Below, one piece after another: positions 1 to 7,512 of a stretch of 21,150 nucleotides of DNA; the stretch's first letter is position 1; each line of letters starts with the position of its first letter. The notes below the pieces were generated by a model. It saw only the letters and a list, made by a program, of their open reading frames with translations. It ran no database searches and had not been told where the DNA came from. This DNA comes from JBEIJQ01 sp040380145. GTDB taxonomy: Bacteria > Bacteroidota > Bacteroidia > Chitinophagales > Saprospiraceae. The stretch covers positions 1-21,150 of the forward strand of contig JBEIJQ010000040.1 of NCBI GenBank assembly GCA_040380145.1, read 5' to 3'. Both the position numbers and the translations under genes were made by a program.

Positions 1-313
1 CGAACTGGCCGGACTCGGCGTGAACATGCAACAGACCGAGGCCGATCGCCCCGTAGCGGCCCGGTCCGACAGCCCGTTCATGGGCAAGTCCATCCTGTTC
101 ACCGGCACCCTCCAAACGATGGGCCGCGACGAAGCGGAGGCCAAGGCCGTTGCCGCCGGGGCCAAACTGCTGAGCGGCGTGAGCAAAAACCTCGGCATGC
201 TCGTGGCCGGCGAAAAGGCGGGCTCCAAACTGGAAAAGGCCCGGCAATTGGGGATCCCCGTGCTGACCGAACAAGAATTTCTGGATCTTCTTTCCCAAGC
301 CGATGCTTCCTGA
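1..313 (+). CDS. ligA: NAD-dependent DNA ligase LigA, C-terminal fragment (BRCT domain)
   Basis: This is the 3' end of a gene that begins before the window; the reading frame is open from base 2 and stops with TGA at 311-313. About 103 residues are visible. After a short linker comes a BRCT domain, with the family-typical segments GKSILFTGTL, then an EAKAVAAGAKL helix, then KAGSKLEKARQLGIPVLTEQEF. This arrangement is characteristic of the C-terminus of bacterial NAD+-dependent DNA ligase, which seals nicks in replication and repair; the BRCT domain assists DNA binding. The adenylation, OB-fold, zinc-finger and HhH domains lie outside the window, so completeness cannot be judged. The stop codon overlaps the start of the next gene by 11 bases. 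A different BRCT protein is possible but less likely, because the linker and the domain placement fit LigA well. Confidence 0.88.
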   Translation, partial: ELAGLGVNMQQTEADRPVAARSDSPFMGKSILFTGTLQTMGRDEAEAKAVAAGAKLLSGVSKNLGMLVAGEKAGSKLEKARQLGIPVLTEQEFLDLLSQADAS

Positions 314-1586
314 ACGCTTTTTTTTCCTTTTGGGAAAAATAATCTTCTTGACCCTGCCGCAGCTGTGGGCGGGATATTTTTCTGCCCTTTGCGCCCAGTC
401 CCGTTCCGTGTACGCCTACGATGTGCTGGACGGCGACACGGTCCTGCGCAAGGCCTACAGCCTCCGCTGCGACGCGGCCGACCGCCCCGTGGAGGAATCC
501 CTTCGGGAATATCTGTTGAAGGACAAAAAGCCCGAACTGTCGAAGGAAATGTCGTTCCGCTACGATTCCGTTTCCCGCACCTCCGAAATGACCGAAAACA
601 TTTACGGTGGCAAGACCGAGCGAGGCAAGATCCAACGGGTTTTTTACCGCGACTACGCCAAGGGCCAAGCGCTGAAAGTGCGCAACTACGATGTGCAGGG
701 CGTGCTCCTCAACGAGGATTCGATGCGCTACGACCGCAAGGGGCGGGCCGCCGAAAAGTTTACCTATCTCTACACCGGCAGCACGGGCAAATTCTCCGAG
801 CGCTACCGGTACGACCGCCGGGGCCGGGTCAAAAAACGCAGCATCTATTTTTACTGGTTCAGCGTGAAGGCCAGCGGAAAATACATAGAAAAAAAACAGC
901 TCACCAAGTGCTACCGCTACCGGCGCGACGCCGAGGGCCGACCCACTGGCATACGCTACCGGGAGTACCGGCGCACCAAGGGACGGGAAACCATCCGCTA
1001 CGACGAGGCCGGCCGTCGCACTTTCCGCCAAGCCGTCGTGCGCACGACGACCCGCAACAAGGAGACCAAGAAAAGGGAAAAAACCGTCAAGACCACCATC
1101 GTGAAATGGCAGGAGGGGCTGATGGCCGACAGCCTAGTGGTCCAAAACGGCAAAACGATCTTTGCCATGGCATCCGTGCGCGAACTGCACGGCGACACGG
1201 CCGTTTGGAAAATGCTGGCCGAAACTCAGGGCCAGTTGACCAAACGAAGCGAAATGGCCTTTTTTCCCGCCCCAAACGGCCGGCTCGTCCGCGAAACCCT
1301 CGAAGACATCCGCGACGGCAAACGCTACCAGATCCTGTACATCCGGTACGACGAAAAGGGCAATACCGTCCAGAAGACCGGTTTTTTGAACAACAAAAAG
1401 ATCTACGACGAGCAGTACGAATTCACCTACGACGAACAGCAGCGGGTCCTGTCCAAAAAAACCGTCCTTTTCCAAGTGCCCAAGTACACCGTCCGTTTCA
1501 CCTACGACGATCGGGGGCGCTTGGTCAAAGAAGAAAAAACGGACGCGTCGGGAAAGACCGTCGGGTTCGTGCTGTACGGCTATTGA
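303..1586 (+). CDS. Secreted YD-repeat-like (RHS-type motif) protein of unknown function
   Basis: This 427-residue protein starts with ATG inside the last codons of ligA, so the two may be translationally coupled. The N-terminus has a charged start, a hydrophobic stretch (about residues 6-30) and an Ala-Gln near residue 32, which looks like a Sec signal peptide. The body is highly charged and carries recurrent Y-D-x-x-G-R units: RYD at about 86, 142, 169, 232 and 348, and TYD at about 375 and 400, several followed by GR or GN and a beta-prone stretch. This is the signature of YD/RHS repeats and of small Bacteroidota periplasmic or surface proteins with MORN/YD-like beta strands. No RHS core domain, toxin tip or T9SS tail is visible. 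The start at 303 is chosen because it supplies the signal peptide. Function is unknown; a cell-envelope location is inferred. Confidence 0.8.
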   Translation: MLPERFFFLLGKIIFLTLPQLWAGYFSALCAQSRSVYAYDVLDGDTVLRKAYSLRCDAADRPVEESLREYLLKDKKPELSKEMSFRYDSVSRTSEMTENIYGGKTERGKIQRVFYRDYAKGQALKVRNYDVQGVLLNEDSMRYDRKGRAAEKFTYLYTGSTGKFSERYRYDRRGRVKKRSIYFYWFSVKASGKYIEKKQLTKCYRYRRDAEGRPTGIRYREYRRTKGRETIRYDEAGRRTFRQAVVRTTTRNKETKKREKTVKTTIVKWQEGLMADSLVVQNGKTIFAMASVRELHGDTAVWKMLAETQGQLTKRSEMAFFPAPNGRLVRETLEDIRDGKRYQILYIRYDEKGNTVQKTGFLNNKKIYDEQYEFTYDEQQRVLSKKTVLFQVPKYTVRFTYDDRGRLVKEEKTDASGKTVGFVLYGY

Positions 1587-1604
1587 TCGCTGTGGGGTCG
1601 ATCA
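1584..1604. terminator. Palindrome joining the two convergent stop codons
   Basis: TGATCG (1584-1589) and CGATCA (1599-1604) form a perfect 6-bp inverted repeat with a 9-base loop. The left end is the TGA stop of the YD-repeat gene and the right end is the TGA stop of uvrB read on the minus strand. There is no T-tract on either side, so it would be at best a weak bidirectional terminator. Confidence 0.35.
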
Positions 1605-3638
1605 CGCGCCGCCTTCCCGTTCGGCAATCCATTTTTTGAGGGCGTACATTTCGTCGCGGTGGCGGGCCGCCGCCACGAAATCCAGGTCTTTGGCCGCGGC
1701 CTTCATCCGTTTTTCGGCCTCTTTGACCGCCTTTTCGAGCGCGGGGCGGTCCAAGTAGCGGAGGACCGGGTCGGCGGCCACATCCGGCGTTTCCGGCTCC
1801 ACATAGGCGCGGCCCCCGCCCGACGAGCGGAAATCGAGCACCGAGCTTTGTTTGAGGATCTCTTCTTTGGATTTGAACACCGTTTGGGGCGTGATGCCGT
1901 GTTCCTCGTTGTACGCCATTTGGATCACCCGACGGCGGTTGGTCTCGTCAATGGTGCGCCGCATGGAGTCCGTGACCTTGTCGGCATAAAAAATGACCAG
2001 TCCGCCGGCATTTCGGGCGGCGCGCCCCGCCGTTTGGGTCAGCGACTTGTCGTTGCGCAGGAACCCTTCCTTGTCGGCGTCCATCACGGCCACCAGCGAT
2101 ACCTCGGGCAGGTCGAGACCTTCCCGCAGCAGGTTGACCCCCACGAGCACATCGAATTGTCCGAGGCGCAGGTCGCGCAGGATTTCCACGCGGTCAAAGG
2201 TTTCCACTTCGGAGTGGATGTACCGGCACTCGATGCCCATCCGGTGCATGTATTTGGTCAGTTCCTCGGCCATCCGCTTGGTGAGCGTGGTCACCAGTAC
2301 GCGCTCGTTGCGGGTTTTGCGGGTGCGGATCTCCTCCAGCAGGTCGTCCACTTGGTCGAGGCAGGGACGTACTTCGATGGGCGGGTCGAGCAGCCCCGTC
2401 GGGCGCACGATCTGCTCCACCACCACGCCGCCGGTCAGTCCCAGTTCGTAATCCGCCGGCGTGGCGCTCACGAAGACCACTTGGTTGACCAACGACTCGA
2501 ATTCCTCGAAGTTCAGCGGACGGTTGTCCATCGCCGAGGGCAACCGGAAGCCGTTCGACACGAGGCTGAGCTTGCGGGCCCGGTCGCCGCCCGACATGCC
2601 GCGGAACTGCGGCAGCGTGACATGGCTCTCGTCCACGATCATCAGATAATCGTCCGGGAAATAATCCAAGAGGCAGAACGGGCGAGTGCCGGGCATCCGG
2701 CTGTCGAAAAACCGCGAATAGTTTTCGATGCCGCTGCAATAGCCCAGTTCGCGCATCATCTCAAGATCGAAACTCGTGCGTTCGCGGATGCGCTTGGCCT
2801 CGAGAAAACGGTTTTCGCCGTGGAAATACTTTTCCTGGTCGGACAGTTCGCTTTCGATCTGCACGAAAATCTGCTGCATCCGGTCTTTGGGGGCCACATA
2901 CAGGTTGGCCGGGAAAATCGCGAGCTGGTCGGTCGTTTCCAGCATTTTGCCGGAGGCGGGGTCTATGCGGCCCAATTCTTCGATCTCGTTGCCGAAAAAA
3001 ACGATCCGAAAAGCAAAGTCGGCGTAGGGCGGAAACACATCCACCGTGTCGCCGCGCACCCGGAACATCCCCCGCTCGAACGCGCCCTCGGTGCGGGAAT
3101 AGAGGCTGTCCACGAGCTTGAACAACAAATCGTTGCGCGTCACGATTTCCCCGCGCTGCACCCGCACGATGCCTTTTTTGTAGTCTTCGGGATTTCCCAT
3201 ACCGTAAATGCAGGAAACCGAGGCCACGATGATGATGTCGCGCCGGCCCGACAACAGCTGCGAAATCGCTTTTTGCCGCAACTTGTCGATTTCGGCGTTG
3301 ATGGCCAAATCCTTTTCCACATAGGTATCGGTGGCCATGATGTACGCCTCGGGCTGGTAGTAATCGTAGTACGACACGAAATACTCCACGGCGTTTTCGG
3401 GGAAAAACTGTTTGAATTCGCCGTACAACTGGGCGGTCAGCGTCTTGTTGTGGCTCAGGATCAGCGTGGGGCGCTGCACATTTTCGATGACATTGGCCAT
3501 CGTGTAGGTCTTGCCCGAACCGGTCACGCCCAACAATACTTGGCAGCGCTCCTCGGACAGGATGCCGCTCACCAATTGCTCGATGGCCTTGGGCTGGTCG
3601 CCCGTGGGGCGATAGGGGGATTGAAGGGAAAACTGCAA
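1602..3638 (-). CDS. uvrB: Excinuclease ABC subunit B (UvrB)
   Basis: UvrB is the damage-verifying helicase-like subunit of nucleotide excision repair; it is loaded by UvrA and recruits UvrC for incision. The 678-residue product has full family length. Visible motifs are the Walker A GVTGSGKT (37-44), the tyrosine-rich beta-hairpin YYDYYQPEAY (90-99) that clamps a DNA strand, Walker B DESH (336-339), helicase motif VI QTAGRAAR (535-542), and a C-terminal UVR domain (about 633-670) that contacts UvrC. The start codon is TTG at 3638. The protein then begins exactly where the family normally begins (xFxLxSPYxPTGDQPKAI), and no ATG lies in frame just upstream. The gene is convergent with the YD-repeat gene. 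No clear Bacteroidetes promoter was found in its 289-base upstream spacer. Confidence 0.97.
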   Translation of the reverse strand: MQFSLQSPYRPTGDQPKAIEQLVSGILSEERCQVLLGVTGSGKTYTMANVIENVQRPTLILSHNKTLTAQLYGEFKQFFPENAVEYFVSYYDYYQPEAYIMATDTYVEKDLAINAEIDKLRQKAISQLLSGRRDIIIVASVSCIYGMGNPEDYKKGIVRVQRGEIVTRNDLLFKLVDSLYSRTEGAFERGMFRVRGDTVDVFPPYADFAFRIVFFGNEIEELGRIDPASGKMLETTDQLAIFPANLYVAPKDRMQQIFVQIESELSDQEKYFHGENRFLEAKRIRERTSFDLEMMRELGYCSGIENYSRFFDSRMPGTRPFCLLDYFPDDYLMIVDESHVTLPQFRGMSGGDRARKLSLVSNGFRLPSAMDNRPLNFEEFESLVNQVVFVSATPADYELGLTGGVVVEQIVRPTGLLDPPIEVRPCLDQVDDLLEEIRTRKTRNERVLVTTLTKRMAEELTKYMHRMGIECRYIHSEVETFDRVEILRDLRLGQFDVLVGVNLLREGLDLPEVSLVAVMDADKEGFLRNDKSLTQTAGRAARNAGGLVIFYADKVTDSMRRTIDETNRRRVIQMAYNEEHGITPQTVFKSKEEILKQSSVLDFRSSGGGRAYVEPETPDVAADPVLRYLDRPALEKAVKEAEKRMKAAAKDLDFVAAARHRDEMYALKKWIAEREGGA

Positions 3639-3768
3639 AGCGATCGTCTGTTGTTGGCCAAGATCAAAAAGATGTAACGCCTCTTTAGGCTTCCTGGTTT
3701 TCCGGTGTGGCGATAAAACCGATCGGATTTTGTTCCGGCCGTCGAAAAGGGAAAGAGGGAATGATTTT

Positions 3769-3810
3769 ATTTTTTATAAAAAATTGATAATCATTTTTTT
3801 ATAAAAAAAT
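3769..3810. repeat. Pair of perfect A/T palindromes flanking TGATAATC
   Basis: ATTTTTTATAAAAAAT (3769-3784) and ATTTTTTTATAAAAAAAT (3793-3810) are each perfect palindromes, separated by the 8 bases TGATAATC. They lie in the spacer between the aconitase terminator and uvrB, about 130-170 bases upstream of the uvrB start. The core with its flanks resembles part of a Fur box (TGATAATCATT), but the outer positions match poorly. Possible roles are an UP-like or regulator-binding region for uvrB, or simple A/T-rich spacer DNA. Confidence 0.5.
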
Positions 3811-3871
3811 AAAAGAAAAAATCGTCTGCAACGAACACCCGCCAATCGGCTGCTTGGCCCCCTTTTTTCCG

Positions 3872-3904
3872 AAAAAAAGGCCGCCGAACGATTGTTCGGC
3901 GGCC
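3872..3904 (-). terminator. Rho-independent terminator of the aconitase gene
   Basis: A perfect 11-bp stem, GGCCGCCGAAC (3879-3889) with GTTCGGCGGCC (3894-3904), has a 4-base loop. On the minus strand it is followed directly by seven T residues (plus-strand A-tract 3872-3878). It sits 24 bases after the aconitase stop codon. Confidence 0.93.
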
Positions 3905-3927
3905 CCTGATGTGGTCCAACGGGATAT

Positions 3928-6198
3928 TTACCCCTTGGCGAATTCTTCGCGGATCTTGTTGAGGGCCGAGCCGGCGCGCACCCACTCGATCTGCTGTTCG
4001 TTGTAGGTGTGGTTCACATCGAAGCGGTCGGTGGAGCCGTCGCGGTGGCGGAGAACCACTTGGAGCGGCTTTCCGGGCGCGAAGGTGTCGAACCCTTCGA
4101 TGTCGATCAGATCGTCTTCGCGCACCTTGTCGTAATCGGCCGGATTGGCGAATGTGAGGGCCAGCATGCCCTGTTTTTTGAGGTTGGTCTGGTGGATGCG
4201 CGCGAACGACTTGACGATCACGGCCTTGACGCCGAGGAAACGCGGCTCCATCGCGGCGTGTTCGCGGCTGGAACCTTCGCCGAGGTTTTCCTCGCCGAAC
4301 ACCACGGTGCTGATTCCTTTGGATTTCCAGAAGCGGGCCAGATCGGGCACCGGCGCGTATTGGCCGGTTTCCGGGTTGAGCACCGAGTTGGCGGCCTCGT
4401 TGAAAGCGTTGATCGCGCCGATGTAGCAGTTGTTGGAGATGTTTTCCAAGTGGCCGCGGAACTTCAGCCACGAGCCGGCCATCGAGATGTGGTCGGTGGT
4501 GCACTTGCCTTTGGTCTTGATCAGCAGGCGCATGCCGCGCAGGTCGCTCTGCGCGTAGGGCGCGAACGGATCGAGGAGCTGCAGGCGGCTGCTGTCGGGT
4601 GCCACGGTGATCTGCACCGAGGAGCCGTCGGCCGCGGGGGCCTGGTAGCCGGCGTCTTCCACGGCGAAGCCGCGGGGCGGCAGTTCGAAACCGCTCGGTT
4701 CGTCGAGTTTCACGGCCTGTCCGTCTTTGTTCACCAGCGTATCGGTGAGCGGGTTGAAGGTCAGGTCGCCGGCGATGGCCAGCGCCGTCACCAGTTCGGG
4801 CGAGCCCACGAACGCCAGGGTATTGGGGTTGGAGTCGTTGCGCGCCTTGAAGTTGCGGTTGAAGCTGTGCACGATCGTGTTGCGCTCCTGTTTGTCGGCG
4901 CCCATGCGGCTCCACATGCCGATGCAGGGTCCGCAGGCGTTGGCGAACACTTTGCCGCCGATGCGGTCGAAGGTATCGATCAACCCGTCGCGTTCGATGG
5001 TGTAGCGCACCAGTTCGGAGCCCGGCGTGATGGTGAACTCCGCTTTGGCGACGAGGCCTTTTTCGACGGCCTGGTTGGCCAGCGAGGCGGAGCGGCTGAT
5101 GTCTTCGTACGAAGAGTTGGTGCAGGAACCGATCAGGCCCACTTCCACGCGGGTCGGCCAGTTGTTGGCCTTGGCGACCTCTTTCATTTTGGAGATCGGC
5201 GTGGCCAGGTCCGGTGTGAAGGGTCCGTTGAGGTAGGGCTCCAGCTCGCTGAGGTTGAGCTCGATCACCTGGTCGAAATACTTTTCGGGGTGGGCATACA
5301 CCTCGGGGTCGCCGGTCAGATCGGCGCGGACGGAGTTGCACAGATCGGCCACTTCGGCGCGGCCGGTGGCGCGCAGGTAGCGTTCCATGGAGGCGTCGTA
5401 TCCGAAGGTAGAGGTCGTGGCACCGATTTCAGCGCCCATGTTGCAGATGGTGCCCTTGCCCGTGCAGCTGAGCGATTCCGCGCCCTCGCCGAAGTATTCG
5501 ACGATGCAGCCCGTGCCGCCCTTGACGGTGAGCTGCCCGGCCACCCAAAGGATCACGTCCTTGGCCGAGGCCCAGCCACTGAGCTTGCCCGTGAGTTTGA
5601 CGCCGATCAGTTTGGGCATCAGGAGTTCCCAAGCGAGGCCCGACATCGCGTCCACCGCGTCGGCACCGCCCACGCCGATCGCGAGCATCCCGAGGCCACC
5701 GGCGTTGACCGTGTGCGAATCCGTACCGATCATCATCCCGCCGGGGAAGGCGTAATTTTCGAGCACCACTTGGTGGATGATGCCCGCTCCGGGCTTCCAA
5801 AAGCCGATGCCGTATTTGTTGGACACCGACGACAGGAAGTCGAACACCTCACGGTTGTCCACTTTCGCTTTCTCCAAGTCTTCCTTCGATCCGCTCTTGG
5901 CCACGATCAAGTGGTCGCAGTGCACCGTCGAGGGCACCGCCACTTGGGAACGGCCGCAGGTCATGAACTGCAACAGGGCCATCTGCGCCGTGGCATCCTG
6001 CATGGCCACGCGGTCCACTTGGAAAAACACGTAGTCTTCGCCGCGCTTGTGGTCGGCCAAAGGCGATTCGCCGTGCAGGTGGGAAAACAGGATCTTTTCG
6101 GAAAGCGTCAAGGGGCGGCCCATTTTGGCACGGGCAGCGGAGACTTTCCCCGGCAGCGCAGCGTAAAGCGCTTTGATCATGTCGAGATCGAAAATCAT
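3928..6198 (-). CDS. acn: Aconitate hydratase, mitochondrial-type
   Basis: Aconitase interconverts citrate and isocitrate in the cytoplasmic TCA cycle using a [4Fe-4S] cluster. The 756-residue product has the usual length for the mitochondrial-type family found in Bacteroidota. The three cluster cysteines are in GSCTNSS (Cys359) and ACGPCIG (Cys422 and Cys425). Substrate-site segments include DRVAMQDATAQMA (about 62-74), IGTDSHT (157-163) and, in the swivelling C-terminal domain, GSSREHAA. The start is taken at the ATG ending at 6198 (MIFDLDMIK). An upstream ATG at 6282 would add 28 residues of non-family, promoter-overlapping sequence. The gene stands alone, with its own terminator and a -7 element about 40 bases upstream. 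An acnB-type enzyme is excluded by the domain order and motifs. Confidence 0.96.
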   Translation of the reverse strand: MIFDLDMIKALYAALPGKVSAARAKMGRPLTLSEKILFSHLHGESPLADHKRGEDYVFFQVDRVAMQDATAQMALLQFMTCGRSQVAVPSTVHCDHLIVAKSGSKEDLEKAKVDNREVFDFLSSVSNKYGIGFWKPGAGIIHQVVLENYAFPGGMMIGTDSHTVNAGGLGMLAIGVGGADAVDAMSGLAWELLMPKLIGVKLTGKLSGWASAKDVILWVAGQLTVKGGTGCIVEYFGEGAESLSCTGKGTICNMGAEIGATTSTFGYDASMERYLRATGRAEVADLCNSVRADLTGDPEVYAHPEKYFDQVIELNLSELEPYLNGPFTPDLATPISKMKEVAKANNWPTRVEVGLIGSCTNSSYEDISRSASLANQAVEKGLVAKAEFTITPGSELVRYTIERDGLIDTFDRIGGKVFANACGPCIGMWSRMGADKQERNTIVHSFNRNFKARNDSNPNTLAFVGSPELVTALAIAGDLTFNPLTDTLVNKDGQAVKLDEPSGFELPPRGFAVEDAGYQAPAADGSSVQITVAPDSSRLQLLDPFAPYAQSDLRGMRLLIKTKGKCTTDHISMAGSWLKFRGHLENISNNCYIGAINAFNEAANSVLNPETGQYAPVPDLARFWKSKGISTVVFGEENLGEGSSREHAAMEPRFLGVKAVIVKSFARIHQTNLKKQGMLALTFANPADYDKVREDDLIDIEGFDTFAPGKPLQVVLRHRDGSTDRFDVNHTYNEQQIEWVRAGSALNKIREEFAKG

Positions 6199-6237
6199 GG
6201 AGAAAAAATTTGGAGGTTCAATTTGGGAAATCGGTTG

Positions 6238-6245
6238 CAAAAGTA
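6238..6245 (-). promoter_or_regulatory. -7 promoter element (TACTTTTG) for aconitase
   Basis: The minus strand reads TACTTTTG, matching the Bacteroidetes -7 consensus TAnnTTTG, 39 bases before the aconitase ATG. No well-spaced -33 TTTG was found, so only the -7 half is supported. Its position also argues against the longer aconitase start at 6282, which lies upstream of it. Confidence 0.5.
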
Positions 6246-6467
6246 AAAAAAATGTCGCGAAAACGGTGGTCCGCAACGGCAAAAACGGGTCTGCGAAGCC
6301 GGAAGAGAAAAAAATGGGGGAGCTTTTTTGTGAAAAAAATATTTATTGAAAATCAGGTTTTTATAAAAATGGGCAAAAAATAGTTGCCTCTGACCGGTTA
6401 CCGAAAGACCCCTTTTAGGGATATATATATGCGCGCAAAAAATTGTTCACCTCCAAAAGCCAAAAAC

Positions 6468-7451
6468 ATGAGCAAAATTCTTTTCCCCAAAATCATTTCG
6501 ATGGGCCTCTTGCTGGGCAGTTTTTTTCGGACCGGGGCACAGGACCCGGCGACCATGGGCGACGGCCCCGTTCGGGTGCGTTGGAGTCCCGAAATGGCTG
6601 TTCAGAAAGGGCTCGAATTCCGGGACCCTGCCGGTGGCGGGCTGCTCCGTTTTGTTGATTTCGCGAAGGACCATCCTTTTGCGCACCTCGAATTTCCCGT
6701 GCGACCGGCCGTGAGTCCTTACTGTGCGGAGTGGGATCTTTCGCGGGCGGCGGACCGGCAGGTGTGCCGTTCGCTGGATTTGGACCCGAAGGCGTACGAA
6801 GAGCTTTACGGGACCACCAAGACCTGTTTTCGGGGCGCGCGCTTGCAGGCGCTGCCGGAAATCAACGGCGACTTCGTGGCGGTGTGCTACCGGCTGACGG
6901 TCTTCGGCGGCGAAGGCGAACTGTGGCGACCGGTCTGCCCGCACTTCCTGGGCGTGAAGTCCCATGTGCGGGTGTACAACCGGACGGGCAACTTGGTGTT
7001 CGAAAAATCGACCGGTTGGACGCCCCTGACGGGGGCCCAAGTGTCGGAAGACGGGCGCTATTTGGTATTGTGCCACAACGAAATACCCGGCGATGTGCCC
7101 CTTTTCCAGCACCGTTTCACAGAAGGATCGGTCTGGGACCTGCGGAGCGGACAACCGCTGGACGGTCGTTTTTTCAGGGACGACACCCGTGGCAACAAGT
7201 GGCTCAAAATCATGGGAAAATGGGTCGTGGCACAGATCGACTACTGGTCTGACGACACCAAGGAACTGTACCGCAAGAGCGTGTTTTACGATTTCGACAG
7301 CAAGGTGAAGTACGAAAAGGAAGCCCCACTGTCGCAGTACGACTATTCTCGCGAAGACAGTGATGGTTTCATCTGGGAGGATCCCAAGACCAAGCGGGTC
7401 GTACGCCGGGAGCTGATCGAGCTGGACCTGAAAAAGTCGCCGCTCCCGTAA
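6468..7451 (+). CDS. Secreted protein of unknown function
   Basis: I do not recognise this family. The start is taken at ATG 6468, giving 327 residues with a clear Sec signal peptide: a Lys-containing start, a hydrophobic core (about residues 9-20) and a probable cleavage after TGAQ (about residue 25). A longer reading from 6384 would put non-hydrophobic sequence before the signal peptide. The mature part is rich in aromatic and charged residues. Segments such as VRVYNRTGNLVFE, VSEDGRYLVLCHNE and VWDLRSGQ resemble blades of a beta-propeller, but no repeat is regular enough to name one. There is no lipobox and no T9SS tail. It is divergent from aconitase across an A/T-rich 269-base spacer and is followed by a hairpin with a T-tract. 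Confidence 0.8.
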   Translation: MSKILFPKIISMGLLLGSFFRTGAQDPATMGDGPVRVRWSPEMAVQKGLEFRDPAGGGLLRFVDFAKDHPFAHLEFPVRPAVSPYCAEWDLSRAADRQVCRSLDLDPKAYEELYGTTKTCFRGARLQALPEINGDFVAVCYRLTVFGGEGELWRPVCPHFLGVKSHVRVYNRTGNLVFEKSTGWTPLTGAQVSEDGRYLVLCHNEIPGDVPLFQHRFTEGSVWDLRSGQPLDGRFFRDDTRGNKWLKIMGKWVVAQIDYWSDDTKELYRKSVFYDFDSKVKYEKEAPLSQYDYSREDSDGFIWEDPKTKRVVRRELIELDLKKSPLP

Positions 7452-7459
7452 GCGTCCGC

Positions 7460-7493
7460 ATCCGGAAGGGCAAATCTGCCCGGATCATTTTTT
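7460..7493 (+). terminator. Probable rho-independent terminator after the orphan secreted protein
   Basis: ATCCG (7460-7464) pairs with CGGAT (7481-7485), and inside it GGCA pairs with TGCC around an AATC loop, with a small internal bulge. Six T residues follow at 7488-7493. It lies 9 bases after the stop at 7451 and only about 20 bases before the next start codon, so readthrough into the next gene remains possible. Confidence 0.62.
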
Positions 7494-7512
7494 CCATTTC
7501 AAAAAATCGGCC

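Noticed and set aside
365..1639. Second long plus-strand frame overlapping the YD-repeat gene
   Set aside because: Arg/Pro/Gln-rich out-of-frame translation. The in-frame product has the signal peptide and repeats.
1659..3677. 672-codon open frame on the plus strand opposite uvrB
   Set aside because: It mirrors uvrB codon structure, is rich in His, Arg and Gly, and has no domain. UvrB itself is unmistakable.
3784..3797. Fur box
   Set aside because: The central 11 bases match the enterobacterial consensus but the flanks do not, and the A/T-rich setting makes a chance match likely. Kept only as part of the palindrome finding.
4009..6246. 745-codon open frame on the plus strand opposite aconitase
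   Set aside because: An antisense shadow caused by GC-rich codon use; low-complexity composition and no family features.
6199..6282. Upstream ATG extension of aconitase
   Set aside because: Adds 28 residues not found in the family and crosses the TACTTTTG promoter element; not a convincing signal peptide for an aconitase.
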